From Tritrichomonas foetus (Eukaryota > Parabasalia > Tritrichomonadida > Tritrichomonadidae), in NCBI GenBank assembly GCA_001839685.1, contig MLAK01000631.1, positions 1-64,000 of the forward strand: 64,000 bases of DNA, given 5' to 3'. Of the stretch, positions 43,801-52,575 are shown piece by piece (positions within the stretch are counted from its first letter, which is position 1; each line of letters opens with the position of its first letter). The position numbers and the translations under genes were made by a program. Under the pieces are notes generated by a model. The model made no database searches, was not told where the DNA came from, and saw only the letters and a list, made by a program, of their open reading frames with translations.

Positions 43801-44691
43801 TTCACAATCAACACAATTGCCACTTTCATCTTCGTATTGGTTGAAATCACATTTTGGTTGTTCAATAATTGTTATAATAACTGATCCTTCGACATTTCCT
43901 TTATTTTCTGGACGCTTTTCATTATTTCCGGCCATTGATTCTACATTTGAGAAGAGTGATGTGTCAGCATAAGAATTACCACTGTAACCAACGGCTCCAT
44001 GTTGTAGATAATCTAAATCATTGGTGCATAATCCACCCATTTGTCCACCTCCTGGGCCAGAATACCCGTCAGCTTTGGTTTGATCGTCTGGACAATTGGC
44101 TCCATTCATGCTGTCTGCTGCACCAACTGTTGCATCAACAGCTTCAAGCTCTAATAAATATTTTGATTTGGTATATCGATAACGCTTTCCAATTTCACCT
44201 CCAGGGGCGCCAGAGGAAGATGAAGAAGCTCCTGAGCCTCCACCTGCAACTAAAACAGGATTTTTTCCAAATAAAATATCGGTGCATCCTCCACCTGCAC
44301 CTGGATAAAAAGTCTCTTTATTATTCATTCCATTTCCACTGTTGCCACCGCCGTTAAAACCACCTTTTGGTGTTTTATACGGGAATGTACTAGAGGTTGT
44401 ATATCCACCAATTTCTCCTTGGCCTCCAACACGAATAGTTATTTAGCTTTGTTTATTATTTGTATAATAAGCTTTTAAATAAGCACCTAAACCTCCTTTG
44501 TGGTCATAGGTTGCGCCTGCATAATCCATATCGCCTCCATTAGCTCCCCAGAGCTCAAAAGTATATTTACCCTTGGGAAGCGAATATGTGCATTCCTTCC
44601 CGATCTTGTTGAAAAGAAACTTTTTCCCTTCTTCGAGAACTTGAGGTTGACAGACTTCTGATAAACATAAAGTAGTAAAGAATAAGAACAT
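34858..44691 (-). CDS. giant cysteine-rich type I membrane protein, one in-frame stop
   Basis: One reading frame of about 3,277 codons, open except for a TAA at 44443-44445, 82 codons after the ATG at 44691. The first part has a short signal peptide (MFLFFTTLCLSEVC) and the start of a glycine-rich domain (YTFELWGANGGD). The frame resumes right after the stop with ITIRVGGQGEIGGYTT and continues the same Gly-rich domain (PGAGGGCTDILFGKNPVLVAGGGSG). Without readthrough, translation could restart at ATG 44328 (3,156 residues) but would lose the signal peptide. About 2,900 residues of furin-like/CxxC growth-factor-receptor-type repeats follow (C-x2-C ... C-x2-C-x-x-G-Y-Y), several dozen units. Near the C-terminus are a Ser/Asp linker, one transmembrane helix (AGLIAGIVIAVLIIIAAV), a basic stop-transfer KKRK and an 80-residue acidic tail with NPIYDP, an NPxY-type sorting motif. 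A surface receptor or adhesin is likely. The stop is TAAAT. Confidence 0.88.
44443..44445 (-). other. in-frame TAA inside the giant surface-protein gene
   Basis: The TAA lies between AYYTNNKQS and ITIRVGGQGE, both in the same frame and both parts of the Gly-rich domain. It is a single-codon interruption with no frameshift. It could be a real nonsense allele, programmed readthrough or a sequencing error. Confidence 0.85.
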
Positions 44692-45510
44692 TTAAATGAA
44701 GTGACTTTTTCAAATTGCTAATTCAATTTTGAGATAAATTTGAAAGAGATGTTTGTGATTGGTTCTTGTTTATTCTCGATGCCATTTTTTCTTTCAAACG
44801 AGAAAACTGACTATAGTTTATTATCTCATTCAATTTGGCTAATTAATCTAATGTTTTTTCGGTATCCATATTATTTATAGTTTAAAACAATAAATTACTA
44901 TCATTTCTTCAAAATATATCCTCTAATAGTATAACGCGGTTGATAATAGCATATTTGTTTTCTGAGTATTCAATTTTCAGATACTATTCAAATTCAATGC
45001 ACTCAAAACCAATGTTGAAAGAATTCAAGATATTTTCGTCAAATTAAAAGATTGGAATTAAAATGGAATTCAACCTTATTTTGTCTAAGAGGACACATCA
45101 TTAAGAAATATTTCAATTAAAGTCCATGGAGAAATGTTATTAAAAAGTTTCAGCGAAAGAAATCGCTTCAGAAAAATTTTCAATTATGTAGTTTTGAAAA
45201 AAGGTGCTTTAGTGCTAATTATAGAAAATTGATAACATTTCTCTCAAATGTTAAACGACTCTATCAATAATGTTTTGTCACAATTGATTTTAATATTCGA
45301 AATGGCTAACCATTTTTCTTGATATTATGTGTCCATAATATGATCAATCTCTATTACACAACAAGTACTTCCTTTTCTCTGTTTAACGTCAGTTATTTTT
45401 CGTGAAATTCAGAAACGTGAGGTCAAACAAATTGAATTGAAAATTTCATTGAAATTCATTATCATCTTCCAACTCTGATTAGTATTTCGAAATATGGGAA
45501 GCAAACCCTC

Positions 45511-45640
45511 GCCGATGCTGTAATTTTGGGGTAGTTGTCAAATCAAGCCGTGGGCTTTTTCACGCTTATCCTATTTTGAGGATAAATCTCGGACGATCTT
45601 TATTTTACGGAAACATCGTTTGGCTAGCGTAATGCAGCAT
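45511..45640 (-). ncRNA. candidate structured element B (family of three)
   Basis: A compact block noticeably richer in G/C than its surroundings, with nested stems. These are ATGCTG/CAGCAT closing the block (45515-45520 with 45635-45640), AAGCC/GGCTT (45545-45549 with 45553-45557), TTATCCT/AGGATAA (45566-45572 with 45579-45585) and ACGAT/ATCGT (45593-45597 with 45615-45619). Read on the minus strand it begins CTGCATTACG and then has AGCCAA, AAAGATCGTCCGAG and ATCC, the same ordered blocks as the element at 62.5 kb. No known RNA family was recognised. AATTTTGGGG on the plus strand recalls an Sm site but is weak evidence. Confidence 0.35.
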
Positions 45641-47104
45641 TTTTATTCGCATAAATCTTCAAATTACCGAAATTAAAAGGAATGGGCAAATTTCACATGA
45701 GTCAAATATTTTTTCATAAAAGAATGATTCACTTTCGATGAAAAAAAATCTCAGAATATTTCATAAAATGGCAGAGAGGTATGGAAACTGCATTGTCAAC
45801 TTCTCAATAATACTATTTTTTTCAATCACAATAAATTCGAATATTTAGAATTACCTTCTCTGTTGGTAGCAACATTATTGATATGCTCCTGTCAACAAGT
45901 AGCATATCGATGATTTTTCGGGTTTCTAGTTTGGACTGATAATTGAATGTTTAATTTGTGAGAATGATTGGCCTCATAAAATTGGCATTGGTTTTACAAT
46001 CTTATTGAAAATTCAATGTTCAAACTTTTATTTCATGTCATTATCCAGAAATGATTATTATTTTGACAACATAAATTGATAGCAATCCAAAAAGTTTGGA
46101 CTTTTTAAGAATTATTCTGAGCAGTCATTATCGCAATCTCAATATAAATTGATAGAAAATGATTTCACCTATAATTGATGGCAATCATAAAATCCATCAG
46201 ATGAACAATTTGTAGAAGATATATTTAAGAATTCCGAGAATAAGAAAAAAAACATTTTTTGTAATTCGAGATTGAAAAAAGCATACGATTGAACTAAAGA
46301 AAGTGATTTGTAAAACACTTGGAAAATCACTCCGCTATTTTAATTTAAGTGCGAATCCTAAAATTCTCTATATGAAATATCTTTCTAATTTGGGAAATAA
46401 AAAACTTATATTTTCGAACCAAAATTATTAACTTAGAAATAAAATCGAAATGAAGTCAATATAAATCAAGGGGGATATTTGGGAAAGGATATTCACATCT
46501 TTTGAATCCATGTTTCCTTGATTTTGATGTAAATAAGAATTATTTGAGAGTAGTCTTTTTTATCTTATCCCAGAATCCTTGTTATATTGTGCTGCTCTTT
46601 GTAGTGTGTGCTCAGTGAATATGACATGAATTATTTGAAACAAAAATAATCACAACACATTCCCTCTGCTACAACCAAACTTTTGATCTGCCTAATGTGA
46701 GAACATAACATAATAATATCACTATAATTCCATGGCCATAAGTTTGAAGTACAGTTTTTTCATTCTTTTGATTGTTATAATGCCAAATTGTATCATTGAT
46801 GATCGAACAAATGTTGAATGAGTTTCATCAGCACAAAAGTTGATTGTAGATTTCTTAGCAAATATGTAAAATGTTAACAATGAAAGCACAACTTTGAATA
46901 AAAAAAGAACAGCATTTCTCTGAATTGGCAATTTAGTGTACAATTTTCAGAGTCTTTCTTTTTACAAAGATTTTCATATTTGTAATGATGAACTTGTTCA
47001 TTATTATCTATTTTGGTTTATGGACTCATGTTTCCCAAAATAAATATGAAAGTGATAGAATTTTCAAATCTCACAAGATTTAATTTTACTAAAACGAAGG
47101 CATG

Positions 47105-47161
47105 AAGTAAAAAAACAAAGATAATAAGTAAAAAAACAAAGATAATAAGTAAAAAAACAAT
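47105..47161. repeat. 21-bp tandem repeat
   Basis: Two exact copies and one partial copy of AAGTAAAAAAACAAAGATAA+T (47105-47125, 47126-47146, 47147-47161). It lies just past the 3' end of the CDK gene. Confidence 0.9.
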
Positions 47162-47215
47162 AGATATAAAAGAATTTGATAGACTTTATCTTTAAATATA
47201 TATATAAAAGAAGAA

Positions 47216-48292
47216 TTACAAAGGAATTTCGGTCGGTTTTGTTTTTTCAGGTCTCACCTGGTTCACCAAGCTCTCCTGCCTCTTCTTCCTTTCAGTGGAA
47301 ACTGCCAGCTGATGGAGGTCACCTGAGCTAATCTTTGGAAGCTTGCTTGGCTCCAAGTCTGTTCCGTATTTCGTGATGAATGGGTGCATCATTGCTTTTT
47401 CAGCTGTTATTCGCTTTGATGGGGTGAGTTGGAGCATTTGGAGGAGTAAGTCAATAGATTCCTTAAATTGAGGAGGAACATTTTCTTCAAGGTATTCCTT
47501 CAAACGGTTAGGAATCACTGTTTTATTCACGAAAAGACAATTTTTGTCGATTTCTTTAAATTCTGGCCATTCATTTAAATCAGGGGTGCCGCAAATGCTG
47601 AATATTGCCTGAGCTTGAGGTATAGCTTCATTCGATTTCACTGCACATTGAAAAAGTGGCTTCTTGGCCATCATCTCATAAATGATGCATCCAACACTCC
47701 ACATATCGACTTCGTACTTGTATCGCTTGCAGTCGAGTAGCAGCTCAGGAGCTCGATAATACAGAGTGATGACTTTTGATGTATATCTGGTCTGATTTTC
47801 TGCGATTCGCCGAGCGAGCCCAAAGTCTCCCAATTTGATTACGTTTTCGTTTGTGATGAAAATGTTGGCTGGCTTTAAATCTCGATGGACGATTTTGGAA
47901 TCTTGGCATACTTTTATCGATAAGAGAAGCTGTTTGATAAACGAGACTATCTGAATATCGGAGAGGATGTTTTCTTGAGCAGAATAGATGAGGCCAAATA
48001 GGTCGTATTCGCAATAATCGAACGCAAGATAAACTCGATCTTTATTTGTCGTGATAATTTCGCGCAAACCGATAATGTTGTCGTGATGTAAAGATTTGAG
48101 GATGTTTATTTCTCGGATTGAGTTTAAAGGGAACCCTTCATTCGGCTGATGGATTTTTATTTTCTTGAGGGCGAGAATTCTTTTCGTTGTGATTTCGCGG
48201 CATTTGTATACCTTCCCGTATGTGCCTCTGCCAACTACTTCAATGATTTCGTACTTATCAGAGATTTGATTTACATGAAGAGTTTCGCACAT
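47216..48292 (-). CDS. cyclin-dependent kinase, CDK9/12-like
   Basis: A 358-residue protein. Complete kinase domain: glycine loop GRGTYGKVY (21-29), Lys43 in ALKKIK, and a cyclin-binding helix motif PLNSIRE (55-61), the equivalent of PSTAIRE/PITAIRE. HRDLKPAN has Asp138, DFG Asp156, and an activation segment YTSKVITLYYRAPELLL with a T-loop Thr. The GTPDLNEWPEF insert is typical of CDKs. The C-terminal 45 residues are basic. PLNSIRE and the sequence around it (EGFPLNSIREINILKSLHHDNIIGL) are closest to the transcriptional CDK9/CDK12 group, or to CDK10/11 (PITSLRE). By eye the subfamily is not certain. Expected role: phosphorylation of the Pol II tail or splicing factors with a cyclin partner. 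Divergent from TRM10, with 93 nt between start codons. Confidence 0.92.
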   Translation of the reverse strand: MCETLHVNQISDKYEIIEVVGRGTYGKVYKCREITTKRILALKKIKIHQPNEGFPLNSIREINILKSLHHDNIIGLREIITTNKDRVYLAFDYCEYDLFGLIYSAQENILSDIQIVSFIKQLLLSIKVCQDSKIVHRDLKPANIFITNENVIKLGDFGLARRIAENQTRYTSKVITLYYRAPELLLDCKRYKYEVDMWSVGCIIYEMMAKKPLFQCAVKSNEAIPQAQAIFSICGTPDLNEWPEFKEIDKNCLFVNKTVIPNRLKEYLEENVPPQFKESIDLLLQMLQLTPSKRITAEKAMMHPFITKYGTDLEPSKLPKISSGDLHQLAVSTERKKRQESLVNQVRPEKTKPTEIPL

Positions 48293-48385
48293 TTTTCTCT
48301 CGAAATTTACCTTTCAATTGACCTTTTTGTGAATTACAATTCAACTTTTTTACTAGATATTTGGTCATTGATTAAAAGTGAATAT
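48293..48385. promoter_or_regulatory. 93-bp divergent promoter CDK/TRM10
   Basis: The whole space between two outward start codons (48292 and 48386). It contains CTTTCAATTGACCTTTTTG with TTGACCTT at 48318-48325, a motif shared with three other upstream regions in the window. Both core promoters must lie in these 93 bp or reach into the neighbouring 5' coding ends. Confidence 0.5.
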
Positions 48386-49186
48386 ATGAGTATTGTCTTG
48401 CCTGATCAACCAATTGCTCAAGATCAGCCACAAATAACTCCACCACAAACTAAAAAATCAATCCACCACAGAGATATCGTCGTGGCTGATGGTCCAAAAA
48501 TTATCATGGATATGAGTTGGGGCGGCCTGATGAACGAGCATAATCAGAAAAAAGTCATACAGCAGGCATCCTATGGCTATAGCATCAACAAAAAGGCCAA
48601 AAAATCCATCCCCTTAATTTTCACGTCTGTCGACCAAAAATGGGAGACACTTTTAAATCGTGTGAATGCTCCAAAATGGAGTAAAGATATAGTGCACTTT
48701 GAAAAAGACTCGTTTATCGATATAATTCCAAAAGAAGATATTGTTTATCTGACAGCTGATACAGAAAATGTTTGTAAAGCTCTCGATCCATCCAAATGCT
48801 ATGTGGTTGGATGCCTGCTTGACCACAATTCAAAAAAAGGAATTACGCATGATTTTGCTGTGAAAAATAAAATCAAGATGGAGAGATTACCTATTCCAGA
48901 ATATATTCAGATGGATGGACGTCATGTCTTAACTATCAATCATGTTGTTGAGATTTTGGTGAGAGTTGCAAATGGAGAAGACTGGGGAGACGCCTTAGTG
49001 AACACAATTCCATCAAGGAAAAATCCTATCAAAATTTGTGAATATTCACAAAATTCAGGGAAAGAGGAAATAATTGATAAGTCTCATTCTTCAAATGAAA
49101 GGAATGAAATAACCACTAAAGCACCTGAAAGAAGCGCGGTTGAACCTTCTCAAGGTATTTTTGGGTCATGGTGCAATATTTACTAA
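48386..49186 (+). CDS. TRMT10: tRNA (guanine-9-N1) methyltransferase, Trm10 family
   Basis: 266 residues from ATG 48386. Longer upstream in-frame codons overlap the CDK gene antisense and show no homology. Residues 60-220 fit the SPOUT-fold Trm10 domain: LIFTSVDQKWETLLNRV, then IPKEDIVYLTADTENVCKALDPSKCYVVGCLLDHNSKKG, matching the family LTADSENVL/VIGGLVDHN-type signature. Then come YIQMDGRHVLTINHVVEILVRVANGEDWGDAL, with the Trm10 V-L-T-(I/V)-N-x-V motif of the SAM-binding knot. Role: N1 methylation of G9 (or A9) in tRNA. A 55-residue polar C-terminal tail is lineage-specific. The stop is TAAA. Confidence 0.93.
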   Translation: MSIVLPDQPIAQDQPQITPPQTKKSIHHRDIVVADGPKIIMDMSWGGLMNEHNQKKVIQQASYGYSINKKAKKSIPLIFTSVDQKWETLLNRVNAPKWSKDIVHFEKDSFIDIIPKEDIVYLTADTENVCKALDPSKCYVVGCLLDHNSKKGITHDFAVKNKIKMERLPIPEYIQMDGRHVLTINHVVEILVRVANGEDWGDALVNTIPSRKNPIKICEYSQNSGKEEIIDKSHSSNERNEITTKAPERSAVEPSQGIFGSWCNIY

Positions 49187-49328
49187 AGCTTGTTTCTTCA
49201 TTGATTTTTAATTCATGTTAATAAACAAAAAAATAATATCGAGATTCATAATTTTTTTTCAATGTATTTGATCAGATAATCTCTGAAAAACTGAATAGAT
49301 TTTGATTCTATGTACGTTTAACGAAAAA

Positions 49329-49694
49329 ATGGAAGCGAATTTATATCATGAAACTCATGAAAAAGAAGAAGAGGAAGGACTTGAATCAGATGGATCATTT
49401 CCATCACGAGTGAATATTCAATTTTTACCAGTTACAGATGATAACGACGAATTTTCCGATTCCAGTTCATTGGCAAGTTTTTTTAGTGACAATTATACAG
49501 TTCCAAATATCGCAGAATTAAATAACAGAGCTAATTTTGGATCGCTACCACCAGATTCAAAACTGGAAAAAATATTTCAAAGATTCACAACTCAGCTTGA
49601 CTTTTTAAATAGAACTGTCAAAATGATGAACCACAGATTAAACATTATTCAATATGAGGTCAATGATATGAAGCGCCAAAATGGCATTGAATAA
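49329..49694 (+). CDS. small acidic coiled-coil protein, unknown
   Basis: 121 residues from ATG 49329; an upstream extension needs TTG. The first 60 residues are acidic and Ser-rich (HEKEEEEGLESDGSF, DDNDEFSDSSSLASFF). Residues 85-118 (KIFQRFTTQLDFLNRTVKMMNHRLNIIQYEVNDMKRQ) form a clear heptad coiled coil. No known family was recognised; it could be a small scaffold subunit (for example of a BLOC/BORC-type complex), but that is only a guess from shape. Its independent position, consistent codon use and TAAA stop support it as a real gene. Confidence 0.6.
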   Translation: MEANLYHETHEKEEEEGLESDGSFPSRVNIQFLPVTDDNDEFSDSSSLASFFSDNYTVPNIAELNNRANFGSLPPDSKLEKIFQRFTTQLDFLNRTVKMMNHRLNIIQYEVNDMKRQNGIE

Positions 49695-49963
49695 ACATGT
49701 TTTTATTTATAAAATCATTTTTGTATTATTCTTTTGATTATTGGTGATCAGAAAGAATGCTTCATCTGTAATTCAACATGAAAACACACATGTATTCATA
49801 GGAAAACCATCAATGCCAACATCAAAGACATTAATCATATTATACTATTTCTTCATCTATTTTTTATCATTTTGTTTTCTCGAATATAGTTAAAGAATAT
49901 AAAAATAGAAAAATTACAGTAAAATCGCGCTTTAAATAAACAAAATAACAATATATGTTAATT

Positions 49964-52429
49964 CTAAAATACAGATTTTGTTGGTGTGATAAAGAGTCCA
50001 ATAGGAATAACGAAAACATTTTTTTCTTTGGTTTCTGTATTCATCACAATAATAGAATTATCATTAACGATGGCAAGAATTCGAAGTGTTTCATTATGCC
50101 ACTGAAATTCATCATAAGGAAGGAAACCTTTTGATCGAAAGTGTTCCAAATCAATCCAACCTGTTTCTTTTTCACCTTCAATTTTCACTGTCTTTTTTGT
50201 TGGCACGTTTAATCTTCGATAGATTAATTCGAACTTGTCAGGTAATTTTTCTACGTATTTAGGTGAATCTTGATACACGACATACAATTGATTGTTTACG
50301 CATCCACAAACATAAGCAAGTCTATTTTTAGACTTAATTACGTCAAGAGGCAACAAAGGAAAATCTCTAAAATCATCAGAATTTATACTCAGTTCGATTA
50401 TTTCCTTATGAATATTTTTTTTCTTAATTGTTGCTGCACCAGAAATCCTTGCAACAACAGAAACCTTTGAATTATCATCGAAGGGAGCTACACCCATGGA
50501 ATTCTTGATCATTATTTCGGTTTCAAAGTATAAACCGTTCTGTGACGACACGCAGAATCCAAAAACTTTCTCGCCTGAATGATAAATAACATCGCATGGT
50601 CGAATATCAGATTTTTGGCGATTATCAGGGCTGGGTTCAATAACATCAAGAAAGATAGAATTACCAGAGAGACAATAAAACTCTCGATTTAATGAATAAG
50701 GGGATCGAATGATTTCAAGTGGGTGCGCATGGTTAACTAAGCGACAATATCCACAATCCATAACGAATTCAATTGCATAGTTTAAAGAAGCACATCCAAT
50801 ATATTTTCCGATTCCAAATCTTGGACTTTTAATTAAACAATTTGGATGAAATGGTCCATCAGGAGCAGGCTCCACAAGAATTATTCCGCCTTTTACATTT
50901 TTTTTTTCCCACACTTTGTAACCAAGTCGTGATTCAAGTTTAAATTCACGATGTAAAGCTTGACAAGAACAATGTTTACACATTATTACTTCTCCATCTT
51001 CGTTTTTAATCCACAAGCATTCACATCGTTCACCAATCACGCTATATTTTGTTCCATATCTGTCAACAATTAAGTCGCCAAATTTAAAGAAGCAGATTCT
51101 TTGCAAGCCATTTTCAGAACAATCAACTTCGAATTCGTCATCTTTTTTCGTAATATATGTACCAATTGATGCATCTGGACGTGATATTAGTTGCCATGTA
51201 AATAAAATTGTGGCAATATCAGGTAAAGGAATTACATCGATTGATCTATCAACTTGTGCATCTTTCACGCAAAGAACATCACCAGAACGTCCAATAACAA
51301 TTAATGGATCATTATTCACTTTAATTACATCACCTGGGCGTAATCCAAGGGCTGATGCGCCAAGGGGATCAACAAGGATTGATCCGCGTGTCGAAGTATG
51401 CACAGTAAATGGCAATCTACGTGTTGGTAGAGATTCTATACTAATATTTGTAACAATAGGCTTATGATTATTTCCATTTTTAAAAAAGTAAATTTCATTC
51501 CAAGTTGCACGAAAATGAGTAATTCGACAAGGAAATGTAATTGGAACTTTTTTAAAGCGTGCAATTCGGCCATTCTCTGGATCAAGCCATGGAAGTTTAC
51601 TTATGTAATAAACATCGCCATAAGAAGTCAACAACCAAATTAAATCACGACTGATATGTAAATGACAAAGTTGTGATTTATCTGGTGGAAAAACAGGCAA
51701 AGCTGATAAAACAGGATATGGACATGTATGTTCTTGATCAGCCCATCCATACACTATAGAACCATCCCGATAGACACAAACTATCTCATCGAGTGATGTT
51801 TCCATATGAATCATTTGTGGACCAAGAAATCCTGAAACGATATATAATCCTGCAATTCTGGATTCGATTTTTTGGCCTAAATCTCTCACCGGAAAAGTAC
51901 AGTATAAAATTCCGTCGTCCAGCAAAACCAAAAATCCTGGCTCATATGTTGAGATGCATTGGACAGTCCTTTCACCTAAATAAATTGTGTTGACAGATGA
52001 TTGATTAAAAAAAGTGACTAATGTTTTTCCTGTTGATATCAAAACTCTGTGTTTTGTTACGGCAATCTTTTGTGCAATCCCTTTTTCACAAATTTGAACA
52101 AGGGTTGGTGAAAAAGTATTTCCACAAGCAAAAACACTTCCATCTGACAAAAGAATAGCAAATAATTCCGTTGTTGAAGACATTGCGACAACTTTGGCGT
52201 TTGGAACTTGCGGAGTAATCGACGTTGGTGTTGAGTATGTGCGGGGATCCATCCAAGCAACCATTCCATGAATAAGAACTTGTCCTTCTTGCGTGAGACA
52301 TAATTTATATGAATCGTTTCCAGAAACATCGACGACATTTAATTCTGTCAGTTCATTGTTAATCTGCGGAACCCATGTTTTGACGTGTCCTTGCGCGGTA
52401 AAAATGTTAAATGAATAAACAGAAGTCAT
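49964..52429 (-). CDS. RCC1-like repeat protein of unknown function
   Basis: An 821-residue protein. The N-terminal 300 residues read like RCC1 beta-propeller blades (VDVSGNDSYKLCLTQEGQVLIHGM, then FAILLSDGSVFACGN, and later DEIVCVYRDGSIVYGWADQEH). The remainder contains repeated short beta segments around 'GD(L/V)I' turns (LGLRPGDVIKVNNDPLIVIGRSGDVLCVKD, FGDLIVDRYGTKYSVIGERCECLWI) and a small Cys cluster CKHCSCQ. This suggests several SH3-like beta barrels. No signal peptide or membrane helix. RCC1-like proteins of this general kind are known in trichomonads, but no conserved function can be given. Divergent from the acylaminoacyl-peptidase gene, 146 nt apart. Confidence 0.7.
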   Translation of the reverse strand: MTSVYSFNIFTAQGHVKTWVPQINNELTELNVVDVSGNDSYKLCLTQEGQVLIHGMVAWMDPRTYSTPTSITPQVPNAKVVAMSSTTELFAILLSDGSVFACGNTFSPTLVQICEKGIAQKIAVTKHRVLISTGKTLVTFFNQSSVNTIYLGERTVQCISTYEPGFLVLLDDGILYCTFPVRDLGQKIESRIAGLYIVSGFLGPQMIHMETSLDEIVCVYRDGSIVYGWADQEHTCPYPVLSALPVFPPDKSQLCHLHISRDLIWLLTSYGDVYYISKLPWLDPENGRIARFKKVPITFPCRITHFRATWNEIYFFKNGNNHKPIVTNISIESLPTRRLPFTVHTSTRGSILVDPLGASALGLRPGDVIKVNNDPLIVIGRSGDVLCVKDAQVDRSIDVIPLPDIATILFTWQLISRPDASIGTYITKKDDEFEVDCSENGLQRICFFKFGDLIVDRYGTKYSVIGERCECLWIKNEDGEVIMCKHCSCQALHREFKLESRLGYKVWEKKNVKGGIILVEPAPDGPFHPNCLIKSPRFGIGKYIGCASLNYAIEFVMDCGYCRLVNHAHPLEIIRSPYSLNREFYCLSGNSIFLDVIEPSPDNRQKSDIRPCDVIYHSGEKVFGFCVSSQNGLYFETEIMIKNSMGVAPFDDNSKVSVVARISGAATIKKKNIHKEIIELSINSDDFRDFPLLPLDVIKSKNRLAYVCGCVNNQLYVVYQDSPKYVEKLPDKFELIYRRLNVPTKKTVKIEGEKETGWIDLEHFRSKGFLPYDEFQWHNETLRILAIVNDNSIIVMNTETKEKNVFVIPIGLFITPTKSVF

Positions 52430-52575
52430 GAAATTCTTGACTTGTTATATGAAATTATTTAAAATCTTCCAATGAGGTGAATTCACTTTGACGGAAAAGT
52501 TGATCACTATTGAAAAAGATTATAATTGAATATTACAATCGATAAAGTATTGAAAAAGTTGAATATTTCGAAATC
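52430..52575. promoter_or_regulatory. 146-bp divergent promoter
   Basis: Spacer between the outward starts of the RCC1-like and peptidase genes. AT-rich, no gene. TTTGACGGAAAAG near 52487 is the only striking short block. Confidence 0.4.

Larger units (their letters stand above)
44692..47215. other. 2.5-kb gene-free gap
   Basis: No convincing coding frame was found; the longest (a 73-codon minus frame at 46722-46943) shows no domain. The gap contains a locally G/C-richer structured block (45511-45640) and a 21-bp tandem repeat (47105-47161). The 5' end of the giant surface gene lies on its left, so its promoter must be here. Confidence 0.5.

Noticed and set aside
34883..44357. Many long plus-strand and other-frame minus-strand frames opposite the giant gene
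   Set aside because: They are His/Met/Cys-rich shadows created by repeated Cys and Gly codons; none has a domain or independent start context.
46722..46943. 73-codon minus frame in the gene desert
   Set aside because: Hydrophobic and short with no recognised domain; expected by chance in a 2.5-kb AT-rich gap.
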